From positions 1 to 51,312 of the forward strand of contig JAEWSZ010000108.1 in assembly GCA_023397905.1 (NCBI GenBank): a DNA stretch of 51,312 bases. Reading direction: 5' to 3'. How positions within the stretch are numbered: the stretch's first letter is position 1; each line of letters opens with the position of its first letter. Under the pieces are notes generated by a model. The model made no database searches. It was not told where the DNA came from and saw only the letters and a program-made list of their open reading frames with translations. Both the position numbers and the translations under genes were made by a program. Positions 18,327-26,529 of the stretch are shown here, one piece after another. The stretch is from Bacillota bacterium (GTDB lineage Bacteria > Bacillota > Clostridia > Acetivibrionales > DSM-1351).

Positions 18327-18539
18327 ATGGAACAGGTTCAAATAAATACTGAATATATAAAGCTGGACCAGTTTTTAAAATGGGCTGGTGCATGTGATAA
18401 TGGAGCTATGGCTAAGAGCTTTATACTGGACGGCTTTGTTAAGGTTAATGGCAGCATAGAATTACAGCGCGGAAAAAAGCTGAGAAACGGCGATATTGTA
18501 GAATTTGATAACAAAAAATACGAGGTTATACAAAAATAG
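18327..18539 (+). CDS. yaaA: S4-domain RNA-binding protein YaaA
   Basis: A 70-aa S4-domain protein, the standard small gene between dnaN and recF in Firmicutes. The S4 fold is visible as IKLDQFLKWAGACDNGAMAKSF followed by FVKVNGSIELQRGKKLRNGD. Related proteins bind the 50S subunit late in assembly (RlbA). GGAGG lies 7 nt before the ATG; spacing to dnaN is 20 bp. Confidence 0.92.
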   Translation: MEQVQINTEYIKLDQFLKWAGACDNGAMAKSFILDGFVKVNGSIELQRGKKLRNGDIVEFDNKKYEVIQK

Positions 18540-18572
18540 ACTGTCAGAGGCATGCTTGAATGAGGTAACAGA

Positions 18573-19697
18573 TTGATTGTCAAGAGCTTGTTTTTAGAGA
18601 ATTTCAGAAATCATGCGGATACCAGAATTTTATTTTCGGACCGGTTTAATATAATCTACGGTGATAATGGCCAGGGGAAGACAAATATCCTTGAAGCCAT
18701 TTATTTATGTGCTTCCGGACGTTCGCACAGGACTTCTAAGGATTCGGAGCTCATCAGATTCGGCTGTGATTCTTACAATATCGAAACATTTGTAAAAAAT
18801 AATGGCTTGGACAAGGATATCAATATTAATTATTTAACAGATCAGAAAAAGCAAATCAAGATCAATGAAATTCCCATAAATAAATTAGGTTCTTTAATGG
18901 GAAATCTATATGCGGTTCTTTTTTCTCCGGAGGATCTTTTTATTGTAAAACAGGGCCCAATGGAGAGACGCAGGTTTGTGGACATTACCATGAGCCAGAT
19001 AAAGCCGTCGTATTTTTACGACCTGCAGCTGATGGCAAAAGTATTGAAGCAGCGCAACATGCTTTTAAAAAGTCTTGGCAGCAATCCTGGTCTGATGGAT
19101 ACAATGGATGTCTGGAATATAAAGCTGGCCGAGGTGGCAGCCTCTATAATCGTTTCACGCAGGAGTTTTTCAAAAAAGCTGTCTGAAATGGCGCAGAACC
19201 AGCATAAATTTTTGACTGTTGAAAAGGAACTCATATCCTTTGATTATGATTGCAGCTTTCAGATAACCGAGGATGCTAAAAAAAGTGAAATTATTGAAAT
19301 ATATTTAAAGCAACTTGAGAAAAATATTTCAAGAGATATTGTATTGGGATATACGGCAGCGGGACCTCACCGGGATGATTATGATATTTCCATAAACGGG
19401 AAAAGCCTCAAGTTATACGGATCTCAAGGTCAGCAGCGGTCGGCCGTGCTGTCTCTGAAAATTGCGGAAATAGAACTGATCCATGATGAAGCGGGGGAAT
19501 ATCCGGTTTTATTGCTGGATGACGTCATGTCTGAACTGGATGAAAACCGTCAAAAATATTTGATGGACAGTATAAAAAATGTACAGACCTTTATAACCTG
19601 TACAAATTGCGATCACTTCAGGGATACGCTCAAAAGCGGATCAAAATATATAAAGGTGGAAGACGGAAAGATCACAGACGAAAGCTTGAAAGAGTAA
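18573..19697 (+). CDS. recF: DNA replication/repair protein RecF
   Basis: A 374-aa SMC-like ATPase that helps load RecA at gaps. Walker A is YGDNGQGKTN at the N-terminus, the ABC signature region includes GSQGQQRSAVLSLK, and Walker B is LLLDDVMSELD near the C-terminus. The start is TTG at 18573 with GAGGT 7 nt upstream. It lies 33 bp after yaaA in the usual operon. Confidence 0.96.
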   Translation: MIVKSLFLENFRNHADTRILFSDRFNIIYGDNGQGKTNILEAIYLCASGRSHRTSKDSELIRFGCDSYNIETFVKNNGLDKDININYLTDQKKQIKINEIPINKLGSLMGNLYAVLFSPEDLFIVKQGPMERRRFVDITMSQIKPSYFYDLQLMAKVLKQRNMLLKSLGSNPGLMDTMDVWNIKLAEVAASIIVSRRSFSKKLSEMAQNQHKFLTVEKELISFDYDCSFQITEDAKKSEIIEIYLKQLEKNISRDIVLGYTAAGPHRDDYDISINGKSLKLYGSQGQQRSAVLSLKIAEIELIHDEAGEYPVLLLDDVMSELDENRQKYLMDSIKNVQTFITCTNCDHFRDTLKSGSKYIKVEDGKITDESLKE

Positions 19698-19774
19698 TCA
19701 ATTTTGTGACGATTTGCAATAAACTAATTATTAATGTAAAATTAAATGGAGATGTTCATGGGAGGACATGGAAA

Positions 19775-20044
19775 ATGTTTTTGCATATAGGCGGAGATGT
19801 GGTTATACCAATAAAGAATGTCATAGCAATAATGGATATTGATACTACTACAATATCAAAGGACACAAAGGAATTTTTAAAGATAGCGGAAGAGGAAGGC
19901 TTTATAGAAAGCATTTCAAATGATCTTCCGAAATCTTTTATAATAACTGAAACTGATAAAAAAAGTAAAATTTATTTATCTCCTATTTCATCTATTACTC
20001 TTCAGAAGAGATCGAGTTTCATCAGTGAAATATCAAATGTTTGA
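19775..20044 (+). CDS. remB: extracellular matrix regulator RemB (DUF370)
   Basis: An 89-aa DUF370 protein that begins MFLHIGGDVVIPIKNVIAIM. It occupies the usual slot between recF and gyrB. Bacillus RemA/RemB are DNA-binding regulators of matrix and osmoprotection genes. GGAGG lies 9 nt before ATG 19775. An in-frame extension upstream exists but runs inside recF and has no supporting start signal. Confidence 0.9.
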   Translation: MFLHIGGDVVIPIKNVIAIMDIDTTTISKDTKEFLKIAEEEGFIESISNDLPKSFIITETDKKSKIYLSPISSITLQKRSSFISEISNV

Positions 20045-20147
20045 CATTGGCTTTATTTTATGAGTGTGAAAGTGAATTAAAAATCGCAATACCCAGATGT
20101 TCAATAAATTTGGATATGGTATTTGAAAGGAAGAAAAAAACACCGAT

Positions 20148-22079
20148 ATGAGTGAGAATAATGCTTTAAATTCATCATATGATGAAAGTCAGATTCAAGT
20201 ATTGGAAGGTCTTGAGGCTGTAAGAAAAAGGCCGGGAATGTATATAGGAAGCACTTCCTTAAGAGGATTGCATCACCTTGTATATGAAATAGTTGCAAAT
20301 AGCGTAGATGAAGCCCTGGCCGGACGTTGTGACGAAATAGAAGTAGTAGTTCATAAAGATAATTCTGTAACTGTAACTGACAATGGAACAGGCATACCTG
20401 TCGGCCCCCATCCTAAAATGGGAATATCCACCCTGGAAGTAGTACATACTATTCTCCACGCAGGAGGAAAGTTTGGAAGCGGCGCATACAGCGTTTCAGG
20501 AGGTTTGCATGGGGTTGGCGCCTCGGTTGTAAACGCCTTGTCCGAGAATATGGAAGTGGAAGTATACAGAGACGGACATATTTACCGTCAGAAATATGAA
20601 AGAGGAAAGCCTGTCACTCCGGTTGAAATAGTAGGTGACACTGAAAATCATGGGACTAAATCCACCTTTAAACCTGATCCTGACATATTTGAGGATATTG
20701 TGTTCGATTTTGACGCAATGATAACCAGATACAGAGAGATGGCCTTTTTGAACCGCGGCATAAAAATAAATCTTATAGACGAAAGGCCTGAAGAGAGTAT
20801 TGTCAAAAATCTGCACTATGAAGGCGGAATAATTTCCTTTGTAGAATATCTGAATAAGACGAAGGATGCTCTGCATGATAATGTTATTTTTGTAGAAGGA
20901 AATAAAGACGCGAACATAGTGGAAATAGCAATGCAGTATAACGACACATATAACGAAAATGTTTACAGCTATGCGAATAATATTGCGACCACTGAGGGCG
21001 GAACCCATTTAACAGGTTTCAGGACTGCTATTACAAAGGTTTTAAATGACTATGCGAGAAAATACAATTTTATAAAAGAAAATGACAAAAATCTCTCCGG
21101 TGAGGATGTAAGAGAAGGATTGACAGCTGTTATAAGCATTAAACTGCCAGAGCCTCAGTTTGAAGGACAGACCAAGACAAAGCTGGGAAACAGTGAGATC
21201 AGAACACTGGTGGAAAATGTGCTGACAGAAGAATTGTCGAGTTTCTTTGAAGAAAATCCTTCAGTGGGGAAAATCATACTGGACAAATGTCTTACTGCCG
21301 CAAGAGCAAGAGAGGCGGCAAGAAAAGCAAGGGAATTGACCAGAAGAAAAAGTGCCTTGGATACGAGCACCCTTCCCGGAAAGCTCGCCGACTGTTCTGA
21401 AAAGGATCCTTCAGTTACTGAGATTTTCATTGTTGAGGGAGACTCGGCAGGAGGATCTGCAAAACAGGGCAGAGACAGAAGAATTCAGGCTATACTTCCT
21501 CTGTGGGGTAAGATGCTTAATGTTGAAAAGGCCAGGCTTGACAAGGTTTTTGACAATGAGAAGCTCTCTCCTGTAATTATTGCACTGGGTGCGGGAATAG
21601 GCCAGGATTTTGACACAAGCAAACTGAGATATGACAAGATCATCATAATGGCGGATGCCGATGTTGACGGATCACATATAAGAATGCTGCTTTTGACATT
21701 CTTCTTCAGATATATGAGACCTCTGGTCGAGCAGGGGCATGTATATATTGCAATGCCGCCTTTGTTTAAAGTGTATAGGGGCAAAGAGGAATATTACGCA
21801 TATGACGACAGACAGGTTGATAGAATATACAATGAAAAGGGTTGGAGAAAAGATGACCCGAATGTAAACATCCAAAGGTATAAAGGTCTCGGAGAAATGA
21901 ATCCGGATCAGCTCTGGGAGACGACAATGAATCCTGAGACGCGTTCCATTATGAAGGTTGATGTGGAGGACGCAATTACGGCAGAAGAAGTGTTCAGTAC
22001 ATTTATGGGGGACAAGGTTGAACCCAGAAAAGAATATATACACATTCATGCGAAAGATGTAACAAACCTGGATTTCTAA
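20148..22079 (+). CDS. gyrB: DNA gyrase subunit B
   Basis: A 643-aa ATPase subunit of gyrase. The GHKL ATP site has EIVANSVDEALAG and TDNGTGIPVG. The TOPRIM domain has EGDSAGGSAKQGRDR (residues 430-444) and MADADVDGSHIR. The C-terminal ends in the family's YIHIHAKDVTNLDF. The block that reads PLKGK in E. coli and commonly PLRGK in Gram-positives is PLWGK here, with Trp453 at the E. coli Lys447 position. GGAAG precedes the ATG. gyrA is not downstream; a strong terminator follows at 22105. Confidence 0.97.
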   Translation: MSENNALNSSYDESQIQVLEGLEAVRKRPGMYIGSTSLRGLHHLVYEIVANSVDEALAGRCDEIEVVVHKDNSVTVTDNGTGIPVGPHPKMGISTLEVVHTILHAGGKFGSGAYSVSGGLHGVGASVVNALSENMEVEVYRDGHIYRQKYERGKPVTPVEIVGDTENHGTKSTFKPDPDIFEDIVFDFDAMITRYREMAFLNRGIKINLIDERPEESIVKNLHYEGGIISFVEYLNKTKDALHDNVIFVEGNKDANIVEIAMQYNDTYNENVYSYANNIATTEGGTHLTGFRTAITKVLNDYARKYNFIKENDKNLSGEDVREGLTAVISIKLPEPQFEGQTKTKLGNSEIRTLVENVLTEELSSFFEENPSVGKIILDKCLTAARAREAARKARELTRRKSALDTSTLPGKLADCSEKDPSVTEIFIVEGDSAGGSAKQGRDRRIQAILPLWGKMLNVEKARLDKVFDNEKLSPVIIALGAGIGQDFDTSKLRYDKIIIMADADVDGSHIRMLLLTFFFRYMRPLVEQGHVYIAMPPLFKVYRGKEEYYAYDDRQVDRIYNEKGWRKDDPNVNIQRYKGLGEMNPDQLWETTMNPETRSIMKVDVEDAITAEEVFSTFMGDKVEPRKEYIHIHAKDVTNLDF

Positions 22080-22104
22080 TATAAACAGAATATATGTGAA
22101 ATAG

Positions 22105-22160
22105 ACCTGCCTGGATATTCAAACTGGAAGCACCGGTTGAATATCCAGGCAGGTTTTATT
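22105..22160 (+). terminator. gyrB terminator
   Basis: A perfect 17-bp inverted repeat (22106-22122 with 22137-22153), a 14-nt loop, then TTTTATTTTAT. One of the strongest terminators in the window. Confidence 0.92.
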
Positions 22161-22244
22161 TTATCCGGATATAAAGAATACATTTTTATTTTGCAACACT
22201 CCCATCTATAGATCATAAGAAGTAGATACCTATTTATTGGTTTA

Positions 22245-22260
22245 TGTTTCACGTGAAACA
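22245..22260. promoter_or_regulatory. parS site 1
   Basis: TGTTTCACGTGAAACA, an exact match to the ParB-binding palindrome parS, in the gap between gyrB and parA. The gap 22161-22772 otherwise contains the repeat at 22272-22350, a CTGGAGG/CCTCCAG hairpin near 22370-22410 and parS site 2; I see no gene in it. Confidence 0.95.
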
Positions 22261-22271
22261 TTTTTGTTACC

Positions 22272-22350
22272 AAAGTCAATTACGGTTAAAAGCCTCCGCC
22301 TTCCGGGCGAATATTGCTTTTAAGCCAGCTTTTAACGCGGCTTGGGTTTG
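22272..22350. repeat. diverged intergenic repeat, copy 2
   Basis: About 79 bp related to 3959-4043, in the same orientation relative to the window. It can form a local hairpin (AAAAGC-GCTTTT enclosing a GCC/GGC stem), and GCTTTTAA recurs twice. It lies between the gyrB terminator and parA. Confidence 0.55.
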
Positions 22351-22608
22351 TATGTTTTTTTATAATTCTGGAGGTTTCAGCCTCAAACATAAACTAAAGG
22401 CCTCCAGTCCATAGTAAGTAACTATTCTATATATAAGACAGAGATTTTGAGTATATGCAATCGCCGATATATAAAGTAGCTACAATGAATAAAGTAAATG
22501 AAATATTTTCTGTATTTATAATAGATCTGATAAGTATAAATAATATAAAATTTTATGAAAAAGCTTGCTCATTGCAGAAAATAAATCTATTTACAGTTAA
22601 AAACAAAA

Positions 22609-22624
22609 TGTTTCACGTGAAACA
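22609..22624. promoter_or_regulatory. parS site 2
   Basis: A second exact TGTTTCACGTGAAACA, 364 bp from the first and about 150 bp before parA. ParB bound here would load the partition complex next to the origin and could also affect parAB expression. Confidence 0.95.
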
Positions 22625-22772
22625 TTTTACAATTCGACTAAATTCTTTGTATTATTATTGCCACTATGATATAATTTTTTAGAGTATAGAGCACAGTGAT
22701 TTCTAATTTTTTGAGATAATTATAAATGTTGAATTGACTTAAAGCTTTAATTGACTCAATAAGGAGTGAGAT

Positions 22773-23549
22773 TTGTTGGCGAAAGTAATAGCCATTGCTA
22801 ATCAAAAAGGTGGCGTGGGTAAAACAACGACTGCGGTAAATTTAAGCGCATGCCTGGCATACAAGGGGAAAAAGGTTCTTGTCATTGACATAGATCCACA
22901 GGGGAATACCACCAGCGGACTCGGAGTAGATAAAAAAAATATAAAGCAATCGGTATATGATGTTATCATAAACGATGAAACTATAGAGAATACTCTGATT
23001 GAGACCTGTATCGATAATCTTATGCTGTGTCCTTCAAATATCCAGCTGGCAGGCGCTGAAGTTGAGCTTGTATCTGTCATCTCCAGAGAAAACAGATTAA
23101 AGGCCGCATTATATTACATACGCAAGGACTATGACTTTATAATCATTGATTGTCCGCCTTCTTTGGGGCTTCTCACACTAAATTCATTGACCGCATCGGA
23201 TACCATACTGGTGCCGATCCAGTGTGAATATTACGCACTGGAAGGACTTAGCCAATTAATGAATACAGTCAAACTTGTTCAAAAGCATCTCAATCCTGAT
23301 CTGGACGTAGAGGGTGTTGTTTTAACAATGTTTGATGCCAGGACAAACCTTTCCATTCAGGTAGTCGAAGAAGTTAAAAAGTATTTCAGAAACAAGGTAT
23401 ACCGTACGGTAATTCCAAGAAACGTAAGATTAAGCGAAGCTCCAAGTTTTGGCCTGCCTATAATCCTGTATGATGCCAAATCGAAGGGTGCTGAATGCTA
23501 CATAGAACTGGCTGAAGAAGTGATAGAGTATTCTGAAGAAGTGGTATAG
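22773..23549 (+). CDS. parA: chromosome partitioning ATPase ParA (Soj)
   Basis: A 258-aa ParA/MinD-type ATPase. It has the deviant Walker A KGGVGKTTTAVNLS, Walker A' DIDPQGNTTSGLG and Walker B IIDCPPSLGLLTLNSL. It binds DNA when ATP-bound and works with ParB-parS in origin segregation; in Bacillus it also affects DnaA. Two adjacent TTG codons (22773, 22776) follow AAGGAG, and either may start translation. parB follows after 83 bp. Confidence 0.96.
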   Translation: MLAKVIAIANQKGGVGKTTTAVNLSACLAYKGKKVLVIDIDPQGNTTSGLGVDKKNIKQSVYDVIINDETIENTLIETCIDNLMLCPSNIQLAGAEVELVSVISRENRLKAALYYIRKDYDFIIIDCPPSLGLLTLNSLTASDTILVPIQCEYYALEGLSQLMNTVKLVQKHLNPDLDVEGVVLTMFDARTNLSIQVVEEVKKYFRNKVYRTVIPRNVRLSEAPSFGLPIILYDAKSKGAECYIELAEEVIEYSEEVV

Positions 23550-23632
23550 TTTTAAAAAATCCTGATCTGAAAACTATTTATTTGAGTTAAAAATAGTTGA
23601 CTTTTGCGCATATGGGCATGGAGGTTAGAATA

Positions 23633-24478
23633 ATGGTTAAAAAAAGTTTGGGCAAAGGGCTCGGAGCATTGATTTCCAACGAAGCCCTGGAAGAAGATAC
23701 GGGGGTAGTTGAACTCAGGATAAATGAGATCGAACCGAACTCCGGACAGCCGAGAAAGCATTTTGATGATGAAAAGCTGTCTCAGCTTGCTGAATCCATC
23801 AAGCAGCATGGAATCATTCAGCCCATAATCGTTAAAAAAGATAACAATATATATTCGATAATTGCCGGTGAGAGAAGATGGCGAGCGGCCAAGCTGGCAG
23901 GATTGAACAGGGTACCTGTACTGATAAAAGACTTTACCGCAAAGCAGGTAATGGAGATCGCTCTTATTGAAAATCTTCAGAGAGAGGACCTGAACCCCAT
24001 AGAAGAAGCGGATGCGTTTTTTAACCTGATGAATGAATTTAATCTGACTCAGGAGCAAATTGCGGAAACTATCGGCAAAAGCAGATCTGCCATTGCAAAT
24101 TCACTGAGATTGTTAGGTCTGACGGATGAAGTAAAGAAATTTATCGTAAGCGGAGATTTAACCAGTGGACATGCCCGGACAATGGTTGTCATCCAGGATG
24201 AAGAATTGCAAAAAAAAGCGGCTGACTACATAATCCAAAATAAGTTAAGTGTCAGAGAGACTGAGAATTATATAAAGAAGTTATCCCAGAATAAAAGTAA
24301 AAATAAAGTGCCGGCAGAAGAAAATCCGGATTTTCAATTTGTAGAGGACAAATTAAAAAGTATTCTTGGAACCAAGGTAACCTTGCAGGCAAACAAAAAT
24401 AAAGGAAAAATTACCATAGAATATTATTCGAATGATGAACTTGACCGGTTATTAGAATTTTTTTACAAAACCCGCTAA
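23633..24478 (+). CDS. parB: chromosome partitioning protein ParB (Spo0J)
   Basis: A 281-aa parS-binding CTPase clamp. It begins with the typical MVKKSLGKGLGALIS, which stimulates ParA. The CTP-binding motif GERRWRAAKLAG, the helix-turn-helix (LTQEQIAETIGKSRSAIAN) and a basic C-terminal dimerisation region follow. GGAGG lies 8 nt before ATG 23633, which I prefer to an earlier ATG at 23597. Three parS-like sites lie in the window. It is clearly distinct from the Noc paralogue at 7265-8110. Confidence 0.96.
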   Translation: MVKKSLGKGLGALISNEALEEDTGVVELRINEIEPNSGQPRKHFDDEKLSQLAESIKQHGIIQPIIVKKDNNIYSIIAGERRWRAAKLAGLNRVPVLIKDFTAKQVMEIALIENLQREDLNPIEEADAFFNLMNEFNLTQEQIAETIGKSRSAIANSLRLLGLTDEVKKFIVSGDLTSGHARTMVVIQDEELQKKAADYIIQNKLSVRETENYIKKLSQNKSKNKVPAEENPDFQFVEDKLKSILGTKVTLQANKNKGKITIEYYSNDELDRLLEFFYKTR

Positions 24479-24486
24479 AAAAACGA

Positions 24487-24519
24487 CCTTCTAAAATTAA
24501 TTTTAAGGCAGTTTTTTTG
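24487..24519 (+). terminator. putative parB terminator
   Basis: An interrupted stem CCTT-AAAA/TTTT-AAGG followed by seven T, just after the parB stop. The stem is AT-rich and modest. The rest of the gap to 24667 is AT-rich with no gene. Confidence 0.5.
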
Positions 24520-24667
24520 AAACAGCAATGATATATGTATTTAGACATGAAAAAGCCATTAAAACCAAAATTATGGCTAAATAAACGAAAGTGTCAAAAA
24601 TTGATTGAATTGAACCGGATAGAAAAATTAAAATTTGGATTATGTATATATAAGGAGTATTAAAGCA

Positions 24668-25198
24668 ATGAATGATTTTATAAATAATGTTCTTAATTTA
24701 AAATTTGAAATTCTTGTGTTATTTTCTATATGTTTTGCATTAATTATAATTAACTGCCTTTTGCTTTTTTCAAATATAAAAAAGACTAACCGGATAAAAG
24801 TTAAATATAATAGATTTATGAATGGCCTGAGCGACAGGAATATGGAAGAACTTTTAGAGAGTTGTCTTGAAAGTGTCAATTTTGTAAATAATAAAAACAG
24901 GGATATTGATTTAAAAATCAATGAGATAGAAAGAAATCTGATCCAGTGCATTCAAAAAGTAGGAATTGTCAGGTTTAATGCCTTTGATAATGTGGGAAGT
25001 GATTTGAGCTTTTCAATAGCTCTCCTTGACAATAACGATTCAGGTATTGTTTTCAGCGGAATTTACTCAAGGGACAGTTCTTCCACATATGCCAAGCCTG
25101 TTTCCTCGGGAAAATCGAGATATACCCTATCGGCGGAGGAAATACAGGCAATAGACATTGCGAGAAAGACAAATATAGAGAGAAACTATACAAATTAG
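24668..25198 (+). CDS. DUF4446 family membrane protein
   Basis: A 176-aa protein with one N-terminal transmembrane segment (residues ~11-32), a coiled stretch around residues 60-90 and the DUF4446 core: FNAFDNVGSDLSFSIALLD, then SGIYSRDSSSTYAKP and the end block YTLSAEEIQAIDIA. Its function is unknown. AAGGAG lies 10 nt before ATG 24668. DUF4446 genes are often found near parAB in Firmicutes, so a link with chromosome or envelope biology is possible but unproven. Confidence 0.75.
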   Translation: MNDFINNVLNLKFEILVLFSICFALIIINCLLLFSNIKKTNRIKVKYNRFMNGLSDRNMEELLESCLESVNFVNNKNRDIDLKINEIERNLIQCIQKVGIVRFNAFDNVGSDLSFSIALLDNNDSGIVFSGIYSRDSSSTYAKPVSSGKSRYTLSAEEIQAIDIARKTNIERNYTN

Positions 25199-25234
25199 AT
25201 ATGCCAGTGATAGATATTTGGAGGCTTTTTAGAT

Positions 25235-25996
25235 ATGAATCTAAAATTCAATAATCATAAAGACAATAAGAATGAAAAGAAACAGATATGGGCCTATGCT
25301 TTGATCCTTTTTACAGGGGCATTCATTGTTTTGCTGCTGACTGCCTACAGCCAGGTCAAGTTCCAGAATAATATCAGTGACTACCAGAATAAGCTGTCAT
25401 CCCAGGAAAAGGCAAAGATCAACGCAGTGACGGATTTTAACACTGCTGTGAAAGAAAATAAGAGCCTCAAAACCGAATTGGAAGCTTTAAGGGCAAAGCT
25501 GATTGAGTCTGAGCAGAAGATAGCTACCGAAGAGACAAAAAGCCTTGATCTGGAGACCAGGTATAACAATGCTGCCAGCGCATCAGATACACTTCTGGCG
25601 GCTCAGGGCTATTTTATGAATGACGACTATATAAATTGTGCCGTGACATTGAAATACGGCATAAATTCGGAATATCTCAGCCCCAAAGCATTGCAGATAT
25701 ATAACGACTTGCTTTCAAAAAGCTATCCTAAGGCATCTTTGGAGTTTTACAGGGATGGCTACAGGAATTATAAAAAGAGAAATTATACAGAGGCAATAGT
25801 TAATTTTAACAGAGCTATAGATTTTTCAAATAAGAATGAATATTACGTTGATGACGCATACTTTTATTTAGCCACTTCTTACTACAGGCTCAACAATTTT
25901 GCAGAGGCAAAAAATGTGATTTCCATGTTCACAGCCAGTTATCCAAAGAGCAGCTTTGTAAGCAGTATGAAGGCTCTGGAGAAAAAAATGCCATAG
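25235..25996 (+). CDS. membrane-anchored coiled-coil/TPR protein, unknown function
   Basis: A 253-aa protein. A basic start (HKDNKNEKKQ) precedes one transmembrane segment (residues ~20-40). A coiled coil (~45-105) and a C-terminal tetratricopeptide-like region follow (NYKKRNYTEAIVNFNRAIDF, then YFYLATSYYRLNNFAEAKNV). The topology suggests the helical domains lie outside the cytoplasm. The architecture resembles YbgF/CpoB-like scaffolds, but no family is certain. It lies 36 bp after the DUF4446 gene and probably shares its transcript. Confidence 0.65.
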   Translation: MNLKFNNHKDNKNEKKQIWAYALILFTGAFIVLLLTAYSQVKFQNNISDYQNKLSSQEKAKINAVTDFNTAVKENKSLKTELEALRAKLIESEQKIATEETKSLDLETRYNNAASASDTLLAAQGYFMNDDYINCAVTLKYGINSEYLSPKALQIYNDLLSKSYPKASLEFYRDGYRNYKKRNYTEAIVNFNRAIDFSNKNEYYVDDAYFYLATSYYRLNNFAEAKNVISMFTASYPKSSFVSSMKALEKKMP

Positions 25997-26004
25997 AATA
26001 AGTG

Positions 26005-26033
26005 TTGACAAAAAGTTAAATTCATTGTAAAAT
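26005..26033 (+). promoter_or_regulatory. tRNA-Ser promoter
   Basis: TTGACA (26005-26010), a 17-nt spacer and TAAAAT (26028-26033), 25 bp before the first serine tRNA. A strong, well-spaced sigma-A promoter. Confidence 0.8.
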
Positions 26034-26058
26034 TAAGTTCGTCGCTTGACGCGAGCCT

Positions 26059-26149
26059 GGAGAGATGGTCGAGTTGGTTTAAGGCACCGGTCTTGAAAAC
26101 CGGCGTAGGTGTGAGCCTACCGTGAGTTCGAATCTCACTCTCTCCGCCA
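26059..26149 (+). tRNA. tRNA-Ser (UGA)
   Basis: The acceptor GGAGAGA pairs with TCTCTCC, the long variable arm is typical of tRNA-Ser, and the anticodon TGA is at 26094-26096 in the loop CTTGAAA. The T arm contains GTTCGAATC. The 3' CCA is encoded (26147-26149). Confidence 0.97.
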
Positions 26150-26214
26150 AGTCAATTTAATTGACTTTGTGAATATCAGCTGGCTTTTATAACATGGGTC
26201 AGCTTTAATTGAAT

Positions 26215-26306
26215 GGAGAAGTACCCAAGCAGGTCGAAGGGGACGGTTTGCTAAACCGTTAGGTCGGGCAACTGGCGCACGAGTTCGAATCTCGTCTTCT
26301 CCGCCA
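26215..26306 (+). tRNA. tRNA-Ser (GCU)
   Basis: The acceptor GGAGAAG pairs with CTTCTCC. The anticodon stem ACGGT/ACCGT encloses TTGCTAA with anticodon GCT at 26250-26252. It has a long variable arm, GTTCGAATC in the T arm and an encoded CCA (26304-26306). It lies 65 bp after tRNA-Ser(UGA) and is probably co-transcribed. Confidence 0.97.
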
Positions 26307-26314
26307 AAAAATTT

Positions 26315-26357
26315 ATGCCGAAAGTCCTTGATTTTCAAGGGCTTTCGGCATTTTAAA
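26315..26357 (+). terminator. terminator of the tRNA-Ser pair
   Basis: A long stem (ATGCCGAAAG...CTTTCGGCAT with an inner CCTTGA/TCAAGG) followed by TTTT, directly after the second tRNA. Confidence 0.88.
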
Positions 26358-26369
26358 ACCGTATAAGAT

Positions 26370-26409
26370 AAAGGCTTTCAGTATTTAACCTGAGAGCCTT
26401 TATTTTATT
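26370..26409. terminator. second hairpin terminator, possibly bidirectional
   Basis: AAAGGCTTTCAG (26370-26381) pairs with CTGAGAGCCTTT (26390-26401), allowing one G-U pair, and is followed by ATTTTATT. It could back up the tRNA terminator and also end pssA transcription from the other side. Confidence 0.65.
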
Positions 26410-26529
26410 ATAAATGAATTATGACTACTATTTGATGCTAATTAAAAATAGCTGCAAAAATCTACAGTCTGAATTATAAACCAGTCCTAAAGTTTAAAGG
26501 AAAGCTTTAATAATATATAGAAAGAAAAA

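Noticed and set aside
19607..19774. An upstream extension of remB
   Set aside because: It lies in another frame of recF; the RBS-supported start is 19775.
22272..22350. Cyclic di-GMP riboswitch in the repeat element
   Set aside because: Some CCTCCG-like words recall GEMM, but the ordered core and tetraloop-receptor parts are missing in both copies.
22455..22682. A 75-aa ORF containing MFHVKH before parA
   Set aside because: The peptide is just parS read as codons. There is no ribosome binding site and composition is AT-driven. The same applies to the opposite-strand ORF at 22076-22279.
26135..26338. A 67-aa minus-strand ORF over the second serine tRNA
   Set aside because: It is the antisense of tRNA-Ser(GCU); its middle (EDEIRTRAPVARPNGLANRP) is a known tRNA-antisense misannotation.
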